From Omphalotus guepiniiformis (lineage: Eukaryota > Basidiomycota > Agaricomycetes > Agaricales > Omphalotaceae): DNA of 64,000 nt. The notes beneath the pieces are model-generated. The model saw only the letters and a list, made by a program, of their open reading frames with translations. It ran no database searches and was not told where the DNA came from. Made by a program: the position numbers and the translations under genes. The stretch lies in NCBI GenBank assembly GCA_028554645.1, contig JAQOOI010000066.1:124001-188000 (forward strand), given 5' to 3'. This document shows, piece by piece, positions 34,065-46,493 of the stretch (within the stretch, counting starts at the first letter, position 1; each line of letters opens with the position of its first letter).

Positions 34065-34996
34065 TTTGTGTAGGGCAAACTTTTGTGGTCTAGTGCAGAC
34101 TCTTTATATCCGGCTTTGAGATCAGCATTGCGTGCTTCGATTTTTCCTTTCAGGTGATATCAACTCGTGGGTAGCAAGCTGGTGTGGTCGAAAGACGATA
34201 CACCAGCAGGGTTGTATACTGCCCTGGAAAAGCATCCCGGAGACGTATTCTTAACGCCGCAATCGCCCTGCCGAACAATCCAAATATCGTCGAATGCCAC
34301 ACACGAAGGATATGTAATTAGTTGCGTGCAGGACATCGCAGAAGCATTGATTTGGCATTGACATAAATTCCTCACTTCGACATGAGCTGGCGGGTGATAA
34401 ACTTATCCATCAGTGTATAGCAGCGTGCTAAAATAGCTCGTTCCATACCTCGAGGCCCCTTGCACCTGCTCGATTATTCTCGTTTTCATCGGAAATTGTG
34501 CACACATGACCTGCTGTAAACGTGGAAATCATTGATCAAAAGACAATACCCTCAAAAAGGTGAGTCTCGGTGGCAGCCCCAACTAACTGGAGGCCTGAGC
34601 ACCCCACGAAAAGGATTTGACAGCATGTCATTTGTAGCACGGGAATCATCATCGGACCTTGAGGAAATCGTTCGTCTCTTATGACTGCTCCCAAATTGGA
34701 ATCTTCTCTTTTGCGTTTCGGGGCGTCAGCAAATCATAGCTCTATTAGCTGTCATTCCACAGACGTATGCCAGCGTATGACCCAAAAAACGCCTCTGTCC
34801 AAGACCCAGGAGGCAACTCTTAGGGAAGCCCGGGTTTGAATCGTGAACGTCTTCCATTTTAAGTGTAACGGAAAGTACACCATATAACATACGTGCATAT
34901 GTCAACACCTTCCTTAAAACAAACCCAATCAGTGACATTAGGAATGGTTGGTGTATGAACACACACCTCTGATCCATTCACTCTTCAGCCTCAACC
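34065..34996. other. intergenic region between GH79 copies
   Basis: This holds the upstream region of copy 1 (tttatatccgg near 34110) and sequence resembling that upstream of copy 2 (for example ccttgcacctgctcgattat versus cccttgcacctgcttggtct at about 37470), so the duplicated unit included the promoter. No gene can be supported. Confidence 0.6.
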
Positions 34997-37108
34997 TCAA
35001 TAAAAAGTTAAAAGCAAAACCTCCGTCTCCTGAATATCAACGCCCGCAGAGACTGCAACATGCTCTACAGACAACTCCCCGCTCACTCGAGCATCAGCCG
35101 TCTCGTAAGTCTGACCTCCCCAAGTAAGACCACTCGTGTCGTCCGCATAACTGTGTGATACTTCTGAGGACAACCTTTTCACCGGATCACATATATTGTG
35201 ATACAACTCACCCAATCACCAGGCGCTTGATCGACATTTGCTTCGGTGCGGTTCCAGAGAATGATAAATCAAGGTGTACGATCGAACGATTCGTACTGCC
35301 GCTCAAGAAGGCCTGCGAGTTAATGAACACTGCACGAGACAGATTCCCATTATCAAAGAACGCGTATCCAGCAATGCGAGGATCATCGATTGAGATTTCA
35401 GTCGCCTTCGTAATTCCGCCTCTACCGATGGCCTCGGCAGCGACGATGGCAGCGTAATACAAAGGTTGGACATGAGGTGGAAGTGGTGTGGAGAGTGTTG
35501 AACCGTCAATGATAGACCTGGTAAGAGTCACTGGTTGAATCTGGGAGTGTTTTCTCAGAACTGGGCTGGCTTGTAGGTAACAATTTACTCACGAAATTGT
35601 ACTTGTACCCAATGCCTTCATGAAAGAACACCCTGCTAATACCAACTTGAGGGCTATAAGGCATACGTCATCTGTATATTCAAACAGCATGGAAGAAAAA
35701 CTATAACGCACGAGAAAAGGGCATAGTCCAAAGCCCACAAAGCGGCCCCTGGATAAAAAATTATCAATTACAGAGCTTTGAGTAAGATGGCATATCATGA
35801 CCTGCCGTGTTCGATACACCAGCAGCGCCCTACCAAATTAGGGTTAATGATATTACAACATGCAAAGAATGAACAATGCATACATGATTTGGTATGCTGT
35901 TCGTTTCGCCCAAGACATAATCTAACCCGTGCGCGCGAGTAGCAGCGATATCGGGAGAAAATGAGGTCAAGTTGCTGCGGATAGCCGATTTCGTCATTAG
36001 ATCTTGCAATAGGGTATCGCCGGTGAAATCATAGGTACTGTTGTCGAGGATCAACACACTTTCTGAGCGGAAGGTTCCGTATCGACATACCTGTAATGGT
36101 GCTCTGAAATGCTACGAGATGTAGTGGTCAGACAATAATGAAATACGAACAGCGAGACATGCGTACACAGTAATAAGAGATCCTGCAGTTGAATTCAAGA
36201 TACCATTACTGAAAAGCCCTGGTGGGGAAAATCCCGTAGTCGTATGCGACGACTCTGCGAATGAGCCTCCCTGAATTTTAGTACTCGACATGTTCGAGAT
36301 CCCAGCGGCTGCAGATACATTGGCAGCGAAAACGGTCCACCTGATCAGCTTTGTAGTCAGTGAAAAGCAAACTTTAACGGAACAGGTCGCTCTCACTCAT
36401 CCACATAGGTCGAAATATTGAAGTCCGAGGGCCGAAGACCAAAATAACTGTAATAATCCGCCTCGTTCCCAATCTCAAGGAGATCCAACATGATCCCTGC
36501 ATTCTTTATGGGAGAAGACGAGAACGCCTTCACGATTGACTGAGCTTCCAAGAACGCTGCAGTGAGATTGTACTGCCCGAAATTCACACCCCAAGTGACG
36601 TGGGTATCTGCAAGCGCTCCAAAGAGACGAAACACAAGACAATCAAGGAAGTACTCACTTAGTGGCAGAAATCGTGCCGTCTCGTAGTAGGCATCACCAA
36701 CGACAATGACGCTTGCTTCCGGATACGGCACTATCGTGGTTGGTGACGCAAATTCTGCTTGCGCTTCCGCTGACTAAATGAACGGGTCAGTAAAACTGAC
36801 CGAGAACAGAGTTGTGAATAATTTCCAAATACCTGCAGCCCTGGATTGAAATTTGTGTGATCTGCAGAGTTAGCGCCAATTCTGATATGGGGAACTTCTC
36901 CAGAAAGACTAGCAAGGTTGTCGAGCACATTGAAGAAGAATTTGTTCCGAGATGTTGCGCCGACCCAGTCTGTCCAGCGGTCTTGTTCGATTGAGAAGGA
37001 GATGAGAGAAGGCGAAATTATTGGAGCCTCGGATGGGGCAGTCAGTGGTATTGTCACTGTCAAACCATGAGCGACAACGGGAAGGGCAAGGGCCGCAAAC
37101 CTCAACAT
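34997..37108 (-). CDS. GH79 beta-glucuronidase, secreted (copy 2)
   Basis: A paralog of copy 1 with the same exon layout. It has a signal peptide MLRFAALALPVVAHG, PSLISFSIEQDRWTDWVG, HIRIGANSADHTNFNPG, THVTWGVNFGQYNL, LDLLEIGNEADYYSYFG, ISEHHYS, GLDYVLGETNSIPNHG, FHEGIGYKYNF and the C-terminal beta domain (RIAGYAFFDNGNLSRAVF to DIQETEVLLLTFY-stop at 34997). Both catalytic glutamates remain. Compared with copy 1, the residues after GETNS change from YSCH to IPNH and there is an insertion-like TYDFTGDT after HHYS, so the active-site rim has diverged. All splice sites are canonical. Function is as for copy 1, with possibly altered substrate. Confidence 0.9.
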
Positions 37109-38438
37109 TTTGAGATCGACTATTGACTCCTTGCGTAGATTCTTTTAGTCTGGCTTTGAGAAAGGGAAGATGATGCATCGTTAATTAATTCCTGATGATG
37201 ATAAGTATGAACTTGTTTAGCTAGCGAGCTGATTAATAGCCGTTCCGGCGTCCGCAAATGAAGAGAACAGGCGTCTATGTAGCCTCCCGCCGAGCAATTT
37301 CCGAAAGTGAAAGACCATCGGTTTGTCATTTGGTGCGGTGAGTACAAATCATGACGGTATCACTTGTTATTGATATAATTCCTCGCTATATAACATGAGC
37401 TACATAATCATATATGAGCTTGTGGCATCGTCTGAACGGCTTGCTACGTACCTCGAAAACCAAACCCTTGCACCTGCTTGGTCTACTTCTCGAAGTTCGT
37501 ACCGAAGCCCCGCATAACATCAAAAAGGCGATATCCAAAGTAAAGACCATGCTTGAAGAGTCTCAATGGCAGCCCTAGGATGCTGAAGACCCGGCCAACC
37601 TCCAAAATGCCGTATACCAACGATCATCCTTCTCTCGCGAAGCTGCCCCATCGTACAGGAAGGCAGCACAAGCTCAAGCCTCAGACAGCCCCAAAAAACT
37701 TCCAGAACCCATGGCCGACCTCGTAAAGGTGCGATCAACCCGTCATCCTACCAACACATGCCGTCGTCGCCCAGCTTTCAATTCTATCATTCCTTGTAAA
37801 TGAGAAGAATTCCAGTCAATCTAGTAACTGTGCAGAATACATCGCTTACTTTTGTATTCGTTCGTTGACTTGTAGCGCGCTGGAGCGAGTGCGTCTTCAT
37901 TGTCACTGCATACTCTAGCAGGATCAATGGCGGAGGTTAAAAGAATTGAGGCGTATGGCGAGAACTCATACTTCAAGAACACAAACAACGAAGCGTTCAC
38001 CTTACGAGCCGCGCCGCGGCTCTGTCTTCATTCTCACGCCACTTATATTCACGAAGAAACTCTGCTCAAACTCACTCTGGTTTATGAAGGGCGCTGGTCA
38101 TGGTCGGAAGCAAGAGATATACGAGTAACAATACACACCGAAAAGGTGACAATAGCACTACGCGACATGCCATAAAACGATACACACGTAACGAGAAAAG
38201 AAAAGGACGTTGCGGTCAGACGTGTAAGAAGCCAAGAACGAACGGGGAATATGATGTCTTGAATACAGCGTTTTCCTCTGTACGTGTGTAATGCATAGAA
38301 GCATACGTACCACCCAGAAGCCTGCATTCTCCCCATTTTCCGGCGCGTCAACTGAGATGCTACATACCCCAATTAGATTCATCAATTCAAGTGATTGCAC
38401 GGATCGACGAATTGTAGGAATTTTCCAGCTGTGCTTCT
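37109..38438. other. intergenic, no clear gene
   Basis: The left part is the copy 2 promoter. A plus-strand frame at about 37900-38175 (LHTLAGSMAEVKRIEAYGEN) has no ATG at its beginning and no recognised domain. The rest has only short open frames. Confidence 0.4.
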
Positions 38439-40901
38439 TCAAGCTTCATCTTCCAGGCAATCTGCCTCGCGACTTGTATCCTTCTGTTCCCCACCCACCC
38501 CTTCGGTGTGCACATCAATGGCAGCTTCTAGGCCCTTCTTTCCGTCGTCGAATTCCACTTTCCTCATAAACAAACAAAGCAGCACTTGCATAGCTGCAAC
38601 CCCAGCAAGCGCATAACATCCTTTCTTCCATGCCAACACGTAAGCTTTAACCACCAACGCCCGGACTGGGTCGTCTTTTGAGAAAGTGGAAAGGGTGTTC
38701 ACCACGTCGTTCGGGTTTAGTGAAATGCTCGAGTTTGTGGACTTCGACATCACGATGGACGATCTTGAGAGGGTGTGTCGGAAAGCGTTGTTAATTACTA
38801 CGTGCCGTAACAGTTGATCAGTTAATCATTACGTTGTACAAGGATTTCATGAATTCACCTGTTCCGACAACTACAACACCAAGCGTTCCTCCTAAACTCG
38901 GAGTAGAGCCAATAAGAGCTGTTACAGTCGACAGTTCATCCGCAGGCACTCCTACTTGAGCGACGACCATAGTTATTTGCGTGCCCTGATTTTGATTAGC
39001 TTAACTAGTGTGTATTATCACCAGCGACACAGAGAAATTTCACGCACAGAGCCAAAACCAAAACCTGACACCAACGAATATCCGACAATCCTGGCTATCA
39101 AACTCGTTTCGTTAAGTGTGGACATTAGACCCTGAAAACATACGACAGTGAGGCCTCTTCTTCAACGTACACAGAAGGAAATTATACCATTCCAATGGGA
39201 AGCACAGCCAAGCCACCTGTTAGTATCGACCGAGTATGACCGTATTTTGTAGTCAGTGCATTCGCTGCAGTGCTAGAAATAGCCGCCGCGGTGAGGAACG
39301 GAATGATCAGAGCAGACGCGCTCAATGTTGGCAGACCGATCACTTGCAAAAAGACTGCGAGAGATGATCAGTGAAAACCGTTTCGTTTCTTTGCGCGATA
39401 AAAACGTACTGGGAACGTAAAAGATCTATTCGAACATATTAGTGAGTAATTTGACTCCAAAGTACATTCGCACTCACCATGGCGAAGTTATGGAAAAACA
39501 GTAAAGTCCTCGTAACTATAGTCCAATATTTGAATGACAATCCTTTGAGCCGGAGTAAATGGCACTTACCCATCATAAGCGGTACATTCCTCCACTCCCA
39601 GTTGCCAAAGAGCCTTACGGGCGCAATAGGCATCTTCGCGTACCCCTCACAACCCAAAATGCAACCCACGTTATACCCAACGCACAGAGCAGTCCGATAA
39701 TCATTGAAGAACCCCAAGAGGCGGTTTGTCCTCCAGAATTCAATGCGACTACGAGAAAGCTCAACGAAGCGACGAGCATGAACATGCCAATAAAGTCGAA
39801 TTTGGTTACAACATCACGGAAGGTGCGAATATGCGTTGATTTGTGAGGGATGCGCAGGTAGCGCATGAGTGTGATGGTGACTACATGTTATCATTGAAAG
39901 TTGAGCATAAGACTGAAGTCGAGTCGTCGGTTTCCACGTACTAACTGGCCCAAAAGGTACATTGAGTAAGAATCTATGACAGATCGTTAGAACAACAAAG
40001 GACCATGAGAGCGTTATGCGACGTACATCCACCTCCAATTGCCTGACTTAGCCAGAGCTCCGCCGAGAATGGGGCCCAAAGCATCAGTGATGATGAACAC
40101 CGCATTCACGAGGTTCATATACGAAGCGCGTTGTCGTTCATGCGTCAATTCTGTAAGATGGTTGAGACCAGACATCTTCAAGTAGTAGGGCATAACTCAC
40201 GGGACACCAAAATACAAGCCAAAGATAATAATCCTGCGCCTCCGATTCCACTAATTAACCTGCCAACTATGATTTGCGTGAGTGTCTTGCTGGTACCGGC
40301 GATGATGTTGCCCAAGATGAATATCCACAACTCGATTAGCATGAGTCGCTTCGTCCCGATTGCATCCTGTGTAGCGTTCATGAGCTGAAGTTTTCAAGGG
40401 GAAGACGGGAAGTACCACTTGCAGCGACTCTTCCTGTGATAGGTTGGATAACGGTTGTCGTGAGGAGGTAGGAGGTAGAGATCCAGGTCAAGGACCCTTT
40501 GACATTCAATGCAGCACCAATAGCTGCGACTGACGTCGCGACAATCGTTTCCTCTACGCCACAGATAAGTTCAGTGATAGTACATAGATCAATGAGAGCG
40601 CACCTATCGCAAATATGAACATTGCCAGACCCAGACTGCAGATAGCGCCGCGATTGTCAATTTCTCAACTCGTGATGTTATGGAATACGACTCACCTCAT
40701 CAGAATGAGTGAAACCTGAACAAAAGACATATCATCGAACTTTAGAAGATCCTGCTCATCTTTCACCCTCTCGTTCAAGGGGCCTTGCTGAAAGCCTGTT
40801 TGAAGTTGAGGAGCTGGAGCATCCTGTGCAAGATCTCCTTCGACTGGGGCTGAGTTGGATTTTGGCGCCAGTTCGATCGTTTCTTCCTGGACGATTGGCA
40901 T
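38439..40901 (-). CDS. DHA2-type MFS multidrug/small-molecule exporter
   Basis: A multi-exon gene starts MPIVQEETIELAPKSN with a charged cytosolic N-terminus. Membrane blocks follow: LGLAMFIFAI, EETIVATSVAAIGAAL (DHA motif resembling LDxTIV), TWISTSYLLTTTVIQPITGR (motif C region), LMLIELWIFILGNIIAG, IVGRLISGIGGAGLLSLAC, GPILGGALAKSGNWRWMY, FDFIGMFMLVASLSFLVVA, TLLFFHNFAM, GLPTLSASALIIPFLTAAA, and a last helix KGCYALAGVAAMQVLLCLF before a charged tail (LEDEA-stop). Splice junctions I checked keep frame. This is the 14-helix drug:H+ antiporter family, in the plasma membrane. It is divergent from the adjacent Zn2Cys6 factor gene, suggesting local regulation. Confidence 0.85.
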
Positions 40902-41215
40902 TGTAGACCGGTGGAGAACAAAATCAGTCCTCCGCGCTCCGCGATAGACGGGTTCATCAGAGTCAATTTGGAACCGTGAACTTTTGAATTAGAATGACAA
41001 AATCAACATGAGGTGAAAAGTTAGGCGCCTTCCTTCAGGAGAAGTTGGAGAGGATTAGGAGGCCTGACTAAGAAGATCTGTAATCGTCAAGTAAACGCCG
41101 AAGTAAAACTCTGTTTGCGAAGCTTGTGTCACTTATAAAATCTGCCAGAAATCTGCTTTGTTCAGGCATTTCTGTTAGAATTCGCCCTAGCCCATTTTTC
41201 CTCAAGAACACATTA
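40902..41215. promoter_or_regulatory. divergent promoter, MFS exporter / Zn2Cys6 factor
   Basis: The start codons of the exporter and the transcription factor are 314 bp apart and face away from each other. Arrangements of this kind are common where the factor controls the exporter. I see no unambiguous CGG-N-CCG palindrome, so direct binding is not shown. Confidence 0.45.
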
Positions 41216-44200
41216 TGGAACAACCCGAAGCTTCTGGATCGACAGATTCTCCTACAATCATCAGAAGACGGCGCTTCTACAATGCCTGCGATATGTGTAA
41301 AAAGGTTGGCATATGGTTCTGTTCAAGCAACACTAGGGTGCTGATTTGATCTGTAGAGAAAGCGTCAGTTGTCATTCAATTCAATTCCGCCAATTCCTCG
41401 TAAATGCTGAAAGGAAGTTTCTAGTTCGATGCAAGTTTGTTTCGTTATAATAGGCAACAACTCTTGTCGGACGTGCTTAACTTTTTGTGGATTCTTTTAG
41501 GTGACAGCTGTGAACAACCTACGAACGTATGCTCAAATTGTATAGCCTCAGGTGTTGAATGCACGCATGAAGTCGTCAAGAAGGTTCGTTTCATTTGCTG
41601 CATTCCAAACTTTGACGATCTCATTGAATGCCATTCAACGCTTGCAGAAACTGAAAGAGCAGAGGGCCAACGAAAAACCAATATCTTCACGCATAGATGA
41701 CATTCTCTGTGCTCCTAAATCATACATCCCACCTCGTGAACCTTCGATCGCACGAAAACTCATCACCGAGCTAGCATCATACGCCCGTAGCTTGGAAATT
41801 CGCCTTGTCCAGTTGGGTGAAAATTCCACTTCAAGCGATTCAAGTCAACTCTCACAAACTATTCGTTCCGATGTTCTCGAGGAAGGGTCAGAGGATACAA
41901 GTGACGACGAACATCCAGATACACTACTGGAGTCCTTCCAGAATATCTCGATTTACCCCCCAAATAAACGGTTCTATGGGCGGTCCAGCGGTGCAATGTT
42001 GTTGCACACTACTTGGGAGACAAAGCAGCAAACCCACAATGACACGGAGTCTTCTAACGGGGAATGTGGAGATGCCGACTGGCAAAGATTCGAGCATTGG
42101 ACTGCACAGGTACGTATACCTTGGCCAGTTTATCCATCGTAAATATATGCAACCACGAAGCTGATCATAGGCAATATTGACAGGGCTTCCTTTCACCAAG
42201 TCACGCTACCTGTTCTCTTCATTACCCGGAACACGATCTTATTCTCCATCTTTCTGACATGTATTTCCGATACAACGCCCTAACAGCCTCCTTCATTCAC
42301 CGACCTTCTTTCGAGCGTCTAGTACATCAAGGATTTTATCTCCACGATCGCTCTTTCGGCCATCTTGTACTATCCGTGTGCGCTTGCTCCTCACGATACT
42401 CCACCGACCCTCGAGTTCTCGCCGAATTGGAATATCCGCATAAAAAACGTCAAGTCGGATGGAAATGGTATCTACAACTAGAATCTGCAGTAATGACGAT
42501 CTCGGAACCTCAAACTTCTTCCCCTTATGAACTGCAGACGCTCTGCGTACGTTTTCGTGTTCTCCCTTTCAAACCCCCGAAGATTACTCTTACACCGAGT
42601 TTTCATCCATACTAGAATTGTATCTGGTTCTTGCTACCTGAACCCACATCTGCCTCTGCGCTCACATGGCTCCTGATCGGGAAAGGAATTACACTGGCTC
42701 AAGAAATAGGAATCCATAGGCGTCAGTGGTACATCGACAACAGTGAGAGTTACGAATTCGGAGTGTAACGAGAATTCGTTCTTATGGCGGCACCATCCAG
42801 CCAAAAATTTGACGGTTAAGCGGGCCTCCGCTTTGATCGGAGCGACCTTAAATTGTATATGTAATAATTGTATATTAGTCAGCATTTCGGCCCTCGTTTT
42901 TGCACACTATGGTCAGTTAAGCTGGCCTCCGGTTAAGTCGGTTGTCATTGCCGGAGGCCTGATTAGTCAGCGTTTCTCTTGTGCTCCGTGGTCAGTTAAG
43001 GCTGGCCTCCGGTTCAATCGGTCCGTCCTTGCCCGAGGCTCGTTCTGCCCCTCGTCTGCCCCTCATTTTTGTGCTCCATGCCACTGGCAGGACTGGGTTA
43101 GATATTATTTTGAGGTTGTTATAAACATAAGATATTCTAGGGGGTCCAAGTTATAAATGTATTAAAACAAGATGTTAAATACAAGTAAAAAAAACACATT
43201 TTTGTAAGAAACATGTAATTTTTTATACACTGGATAAAATTTAACATAAAATCTGTGAGAAAATGCTAAACATATGTTGAAGAAATTTTTCATCATTTTT
43301 TTGCTACTAATACTAAAATTATGTTGAAATTATCGTAAATTGTATCAACACAATACCTTCATTTCTCCAACATCAAACACAGTTATTTACAGTGAACAGA
43401 TGTTGAACAAATATCAAAAATCATTTATCATAAATTCCATAAAACTTTAATTATACACTCTGTACACCTGTATACACCATGTATACACCCTGTCACATGT
43501 GTATACATCCTGTATACACCATGTATACACCCTGTCCCATGTGTATACATCCTGTATACACCCTGTATACCTGTATACACACTGTCTGTATACAGGGTGA
43601 CAGATGTACAGGGTGTATACAGGTGTACAGAGTGTATGCAGGTATACAGGGTGACATGTATACAAGATGTATACAGAGTGTATATGGGTGTATACAGGTG
43701 TATACAGGTCTACAGGGTGTATACAGGTGGGAGTGTATACAGTGTGTATACAGTGTGTATATGGGTGTATACCTTGTCTGTATATACCTCACCTTGGAAA
43801 CATCTTCTGTACACAAGTTTGTATATATTAACCCCTATGTTCTGTATAGAGATATCAGTGTCCATCCACTAGGTCCATGCAGATGCATCCTGGATGTATA
43901 CACATGGGATATGCAAGATGAATTCACCTAATGTACAACTGTATCCATATACACAGACTATATACATAAATGATCCTGTTTACCATAGTTTTCTTATTTG
44001 TTCAACATATAGCCAGTATATATGAACAACCAAAACATAAATTTTACCATCAGAAATTTAACATTACTTTCACATATGTTTAGCATAAGTTCACAGTAAT
44101 TTTCTGTTTGTTATTCTGAATCAATTTTAAATTGGTTTAGCATATTTTTCACACATCTATTCTATTTCTCTCTGTATTTAACTCTGAATATATCTTATTT

Positions 44201-46386
44201 GTTCAGCATATCTTCAGTATATTTGCACAAGCAAAACATGAATGTTACTTTAGAAACATTTAACATTAGTTTCACATTTGTTTAGCATAAGTTCACAGTA
44301 ATACCCTGTCTATTATTCTGGATTGATTTTGAATTGCTTTAGCATAGTTTCCACACACCTTTTCCATTTGTCTCTGTATTTTATGATGAAACAATCATGA
44401 TCTTGATTAACATAATTGCATCCAAAATTCAATATCTATTTTAAACAATTTTCTCAAAAATAATGATAAGATTTTATGGAATTTATGATAAATGATTTTT
44501 GATATTTGTTCAACATCTGTTCACTGTAAATAACTGTGTTTGACATTGGAGAAATGAAGGTATTGTGTTGATACAATTTACTATAATTTCAACATAATTT
44601 TAGTATTAGTAGCAAAAAAAATGATGAAAAATTTTCGTATTAATTCAATATATGTTTAGCATTTTCTCACAGATTTTATGTTAAATTGTGTCCAGTGACA
44701 GTTTTGTCTGTATTGCATGCACATATGTGCTGCCAAAACTGAATTCGTTCCCGCCTGCATCCCATGATGCAGGCTGACAGTCCAAGTCGATCTAGGGTCG
44801 AACTCGAACAGTGGAAACGGTCGTTCTGGTTTTTGGCTACCTCGGATATCCTCGTGAGCGGATTTCTTGGTAGGCCGAGTGCGACTAGTCCAGATGAGTA
44901 GGTCTCGATACCTAACCTGAGTTATCACCGTGCTCAATTGACTTCTTGGTGTAGGCACGACCTTGACTATCCCGTTGAATGCGATGATGAGTTCTGGGAG
45001 CATTCCGATCCGAATCAAGCGTTCCAACAGCCTCAAGACAAACCCTCTAGAACAACGTTTTGGGTAACGCTACTGAAATTGTTGCGTATATACAGTTATG
45101 CCCAGCGTACAATCGTGAGTTCCTGCAAATTTAAATCACGCGTTCAACGTGTTTTCTGAAAAGAAATTAGTATGGTGTCAAACGTCCGGAGCTATTGTCA
45201 AGTGCAAGTAATAGTTGGCGAAAGGATGCTCTCATAAAGATAGATACCCAACTCAACGACTGGAATAGATCTGTCGCTAATTACCGTGAGTACTCATTCT
45301 GCAATGCATAATCAGAGTAAATGGAACTTTGTTTTGTCAGTCAAATGGGATCCTCAAGAGTCAATACCCAAGGAACCACAGTTTCATCATCAGTGTGCAG
45401 CCCTGTACTCTTTCTATTATTGCATCAAGATCCAAGCATACCGCTACTTTATACCCAGTCCAAGTAGCAAACCCTCGGATATCTCGTATTCGTCCCTCGA
45501 CGTTTGCGTCGATACAGCCCATGCGTGCATACAGATGCTAGACATATCTTCCCGAAGTAATTTTACCCCAGTTCCTCCTGTTCTGGTAAGCTTTTTTCCA
45601 CTACTTATGAGAATATGCCTGACGAACTAATTGATACTCGCGCCTTTTAGCATTCCTTACTGAGCTCAGCCGTAATCTTCCTCGTCAAAATTTGGAGGTG
45701 TATGAAGTATACACCCGAATCGATTTTCTACCCGGAAGTGAATAATGTGTATACTTGTATTGAGATCTCTCAACGCCTAGAACAAAGGTGTGTAGTTTTT
45801 TTGGGAACGTAATAACGAGTCATGCTGAGGGACTGACATTATCGCAGGACTCCAGTAGCGGGGCGTTTGCGGTATGTGTCGTTATTGCTGGCTCATGAAA
45901 GACTCGTGCATTCTAATCACACAAGGCAGTGACATACTTGAAGCGCTCATATCTACAAATAAACTCCCTGCTTCAATTCTAATTCCACCATCCACCAATC
46001 AATCAACAAACCTGAATGCACCTACGAATGATTCCGCTGCTCTTACTTCGACGATCGATTCAAACATTCTAGGCTTACATGAACCTTCGACTTTCAACGT
46101 TCAAGGGAATCCGGTTCAAGATAGAGTAGATATGTCGGTGTATAACGCTATTGACATGTCTACAAACGCTACCATTAGCGGCGATGCATTACCTCAGTCT
46201 GAAGGGTATAACGACGAGTTTGAATCAATGCTCGTCGATTTTCTTCTCGGTGAGTGGTCTTATTCTTCAGCTGAAGGCTCGGCTACTGATTATGGTGCCT
46301 GTTCGGGTTCTGCAGCCCCACCAACTATGCAGGATACTTGGAACGCCTTCAGTAGCAGATACGAACAAGCACGTAATCTGAAGTGA
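41216..46386 (+). CDS. Zn2Cys6 fungal transcription factor with TE-inflated intron
   Basis: The start is MEQPEASGSTDSP. The binuclear zinc cluster is assembled over several exons: CDMCKK, then RKLRC (its exon ends at a GC donor, gcaagt), then CEQPTNVCSNC and GVECTH. The resulting C-x2-C-x6-C-x9-C-x2-C-x6-C is canonical. A linker follows, then the fungal-specific TF domain: LHLSDMYFRYNALTASFIH, TWLLIGKGITLAQEIGIHRR, FWFLATSDILVSGFLGRP, YPVECDDEFWEHSDPNQAF and HHQCAALYSFYYCIKIQAYR. The acidic tail ends QARNLK-stop. The intron at 42765-44795 is 2,031 bp because of nested transposons; without them it would be about 62 bp. All junctions checked keep frame, so the gene may still work. Confidence 0.85.
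43228..44697. mobile_element. non-autonomous CACTG-ended TIR element (nested)
   Basis: Inverted repeats of about 220 bp begin CACTGGA on both ends and share ttaacataaaatctgtgaga and many further blocks with few differences. Flanking trinucleotides are ata and aca, a possible imperfect 3-bp duplication. CACTG ends plus a 3-bp duplication would fit CACTA/EnSpm; this is tentative. Inside are a TATACA-rich minisatellite and a tandem duplication of about 200 bp (about 44000-44190 and 44200-44390). No coding capacity. Confidence 0.7.
43450..43790. repeat. palindromic TGTATACA-rich minisatellite
   Basis: The left half is built from tgtatacaccctgtatacac units and the right half from their complement (gtatacagggtgacatgtat), meeting near 43575-43590. 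The open frames here merely translate the repeat. Strong hairpin potential is evident by eye. Confidence 0.85.
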
Positions 46387-46493
46387 AACAATATATGTAC
46401 TGTATTCATCCTTTTAATCACACCCATCTCGTTATGTTACAAATGTCCAAATGCAATGCCCTGAAGCATGTAATAGATATATAATTCAGGTAA

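Larger units (their letters stand above)
42782..44740. mobile_element. non-autonomous DNA transposon inside TF intron (outer)
   Basis: It is flanked by a 10-bp direct repeat GAATTCGTTC (42772-42781 and 44741-44750). The ends are weakly inverted: TTATGGCGGCAC on the left, and the reverse complement of the right end reads TTTTGGCAGCAC. A 9-10 bp duplication suggests a Mutator-like origin, which is inference. Its left part contains a local repeat (gtcagttaagctggcctccg). A second element is nested near its right end. No coding capacity. Confidence 0.6.

Noticed and set aside
43447..43931. Open frames of YTLYTCIHPV-like repeats on both strands
   Set aside because: They are translations of the TGTATACA minisatellite; multiple overlapping frames with the same pattern and no other coding signs.
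42721..44960. Initial reading of the transcription factor as a gene destroyed by insertion
   Set aside because: A donor at 42765 and an acceptor ending at 44795 restore frame, and the 10-bp duplication lies inside that intron, so an inflated intron fits better.
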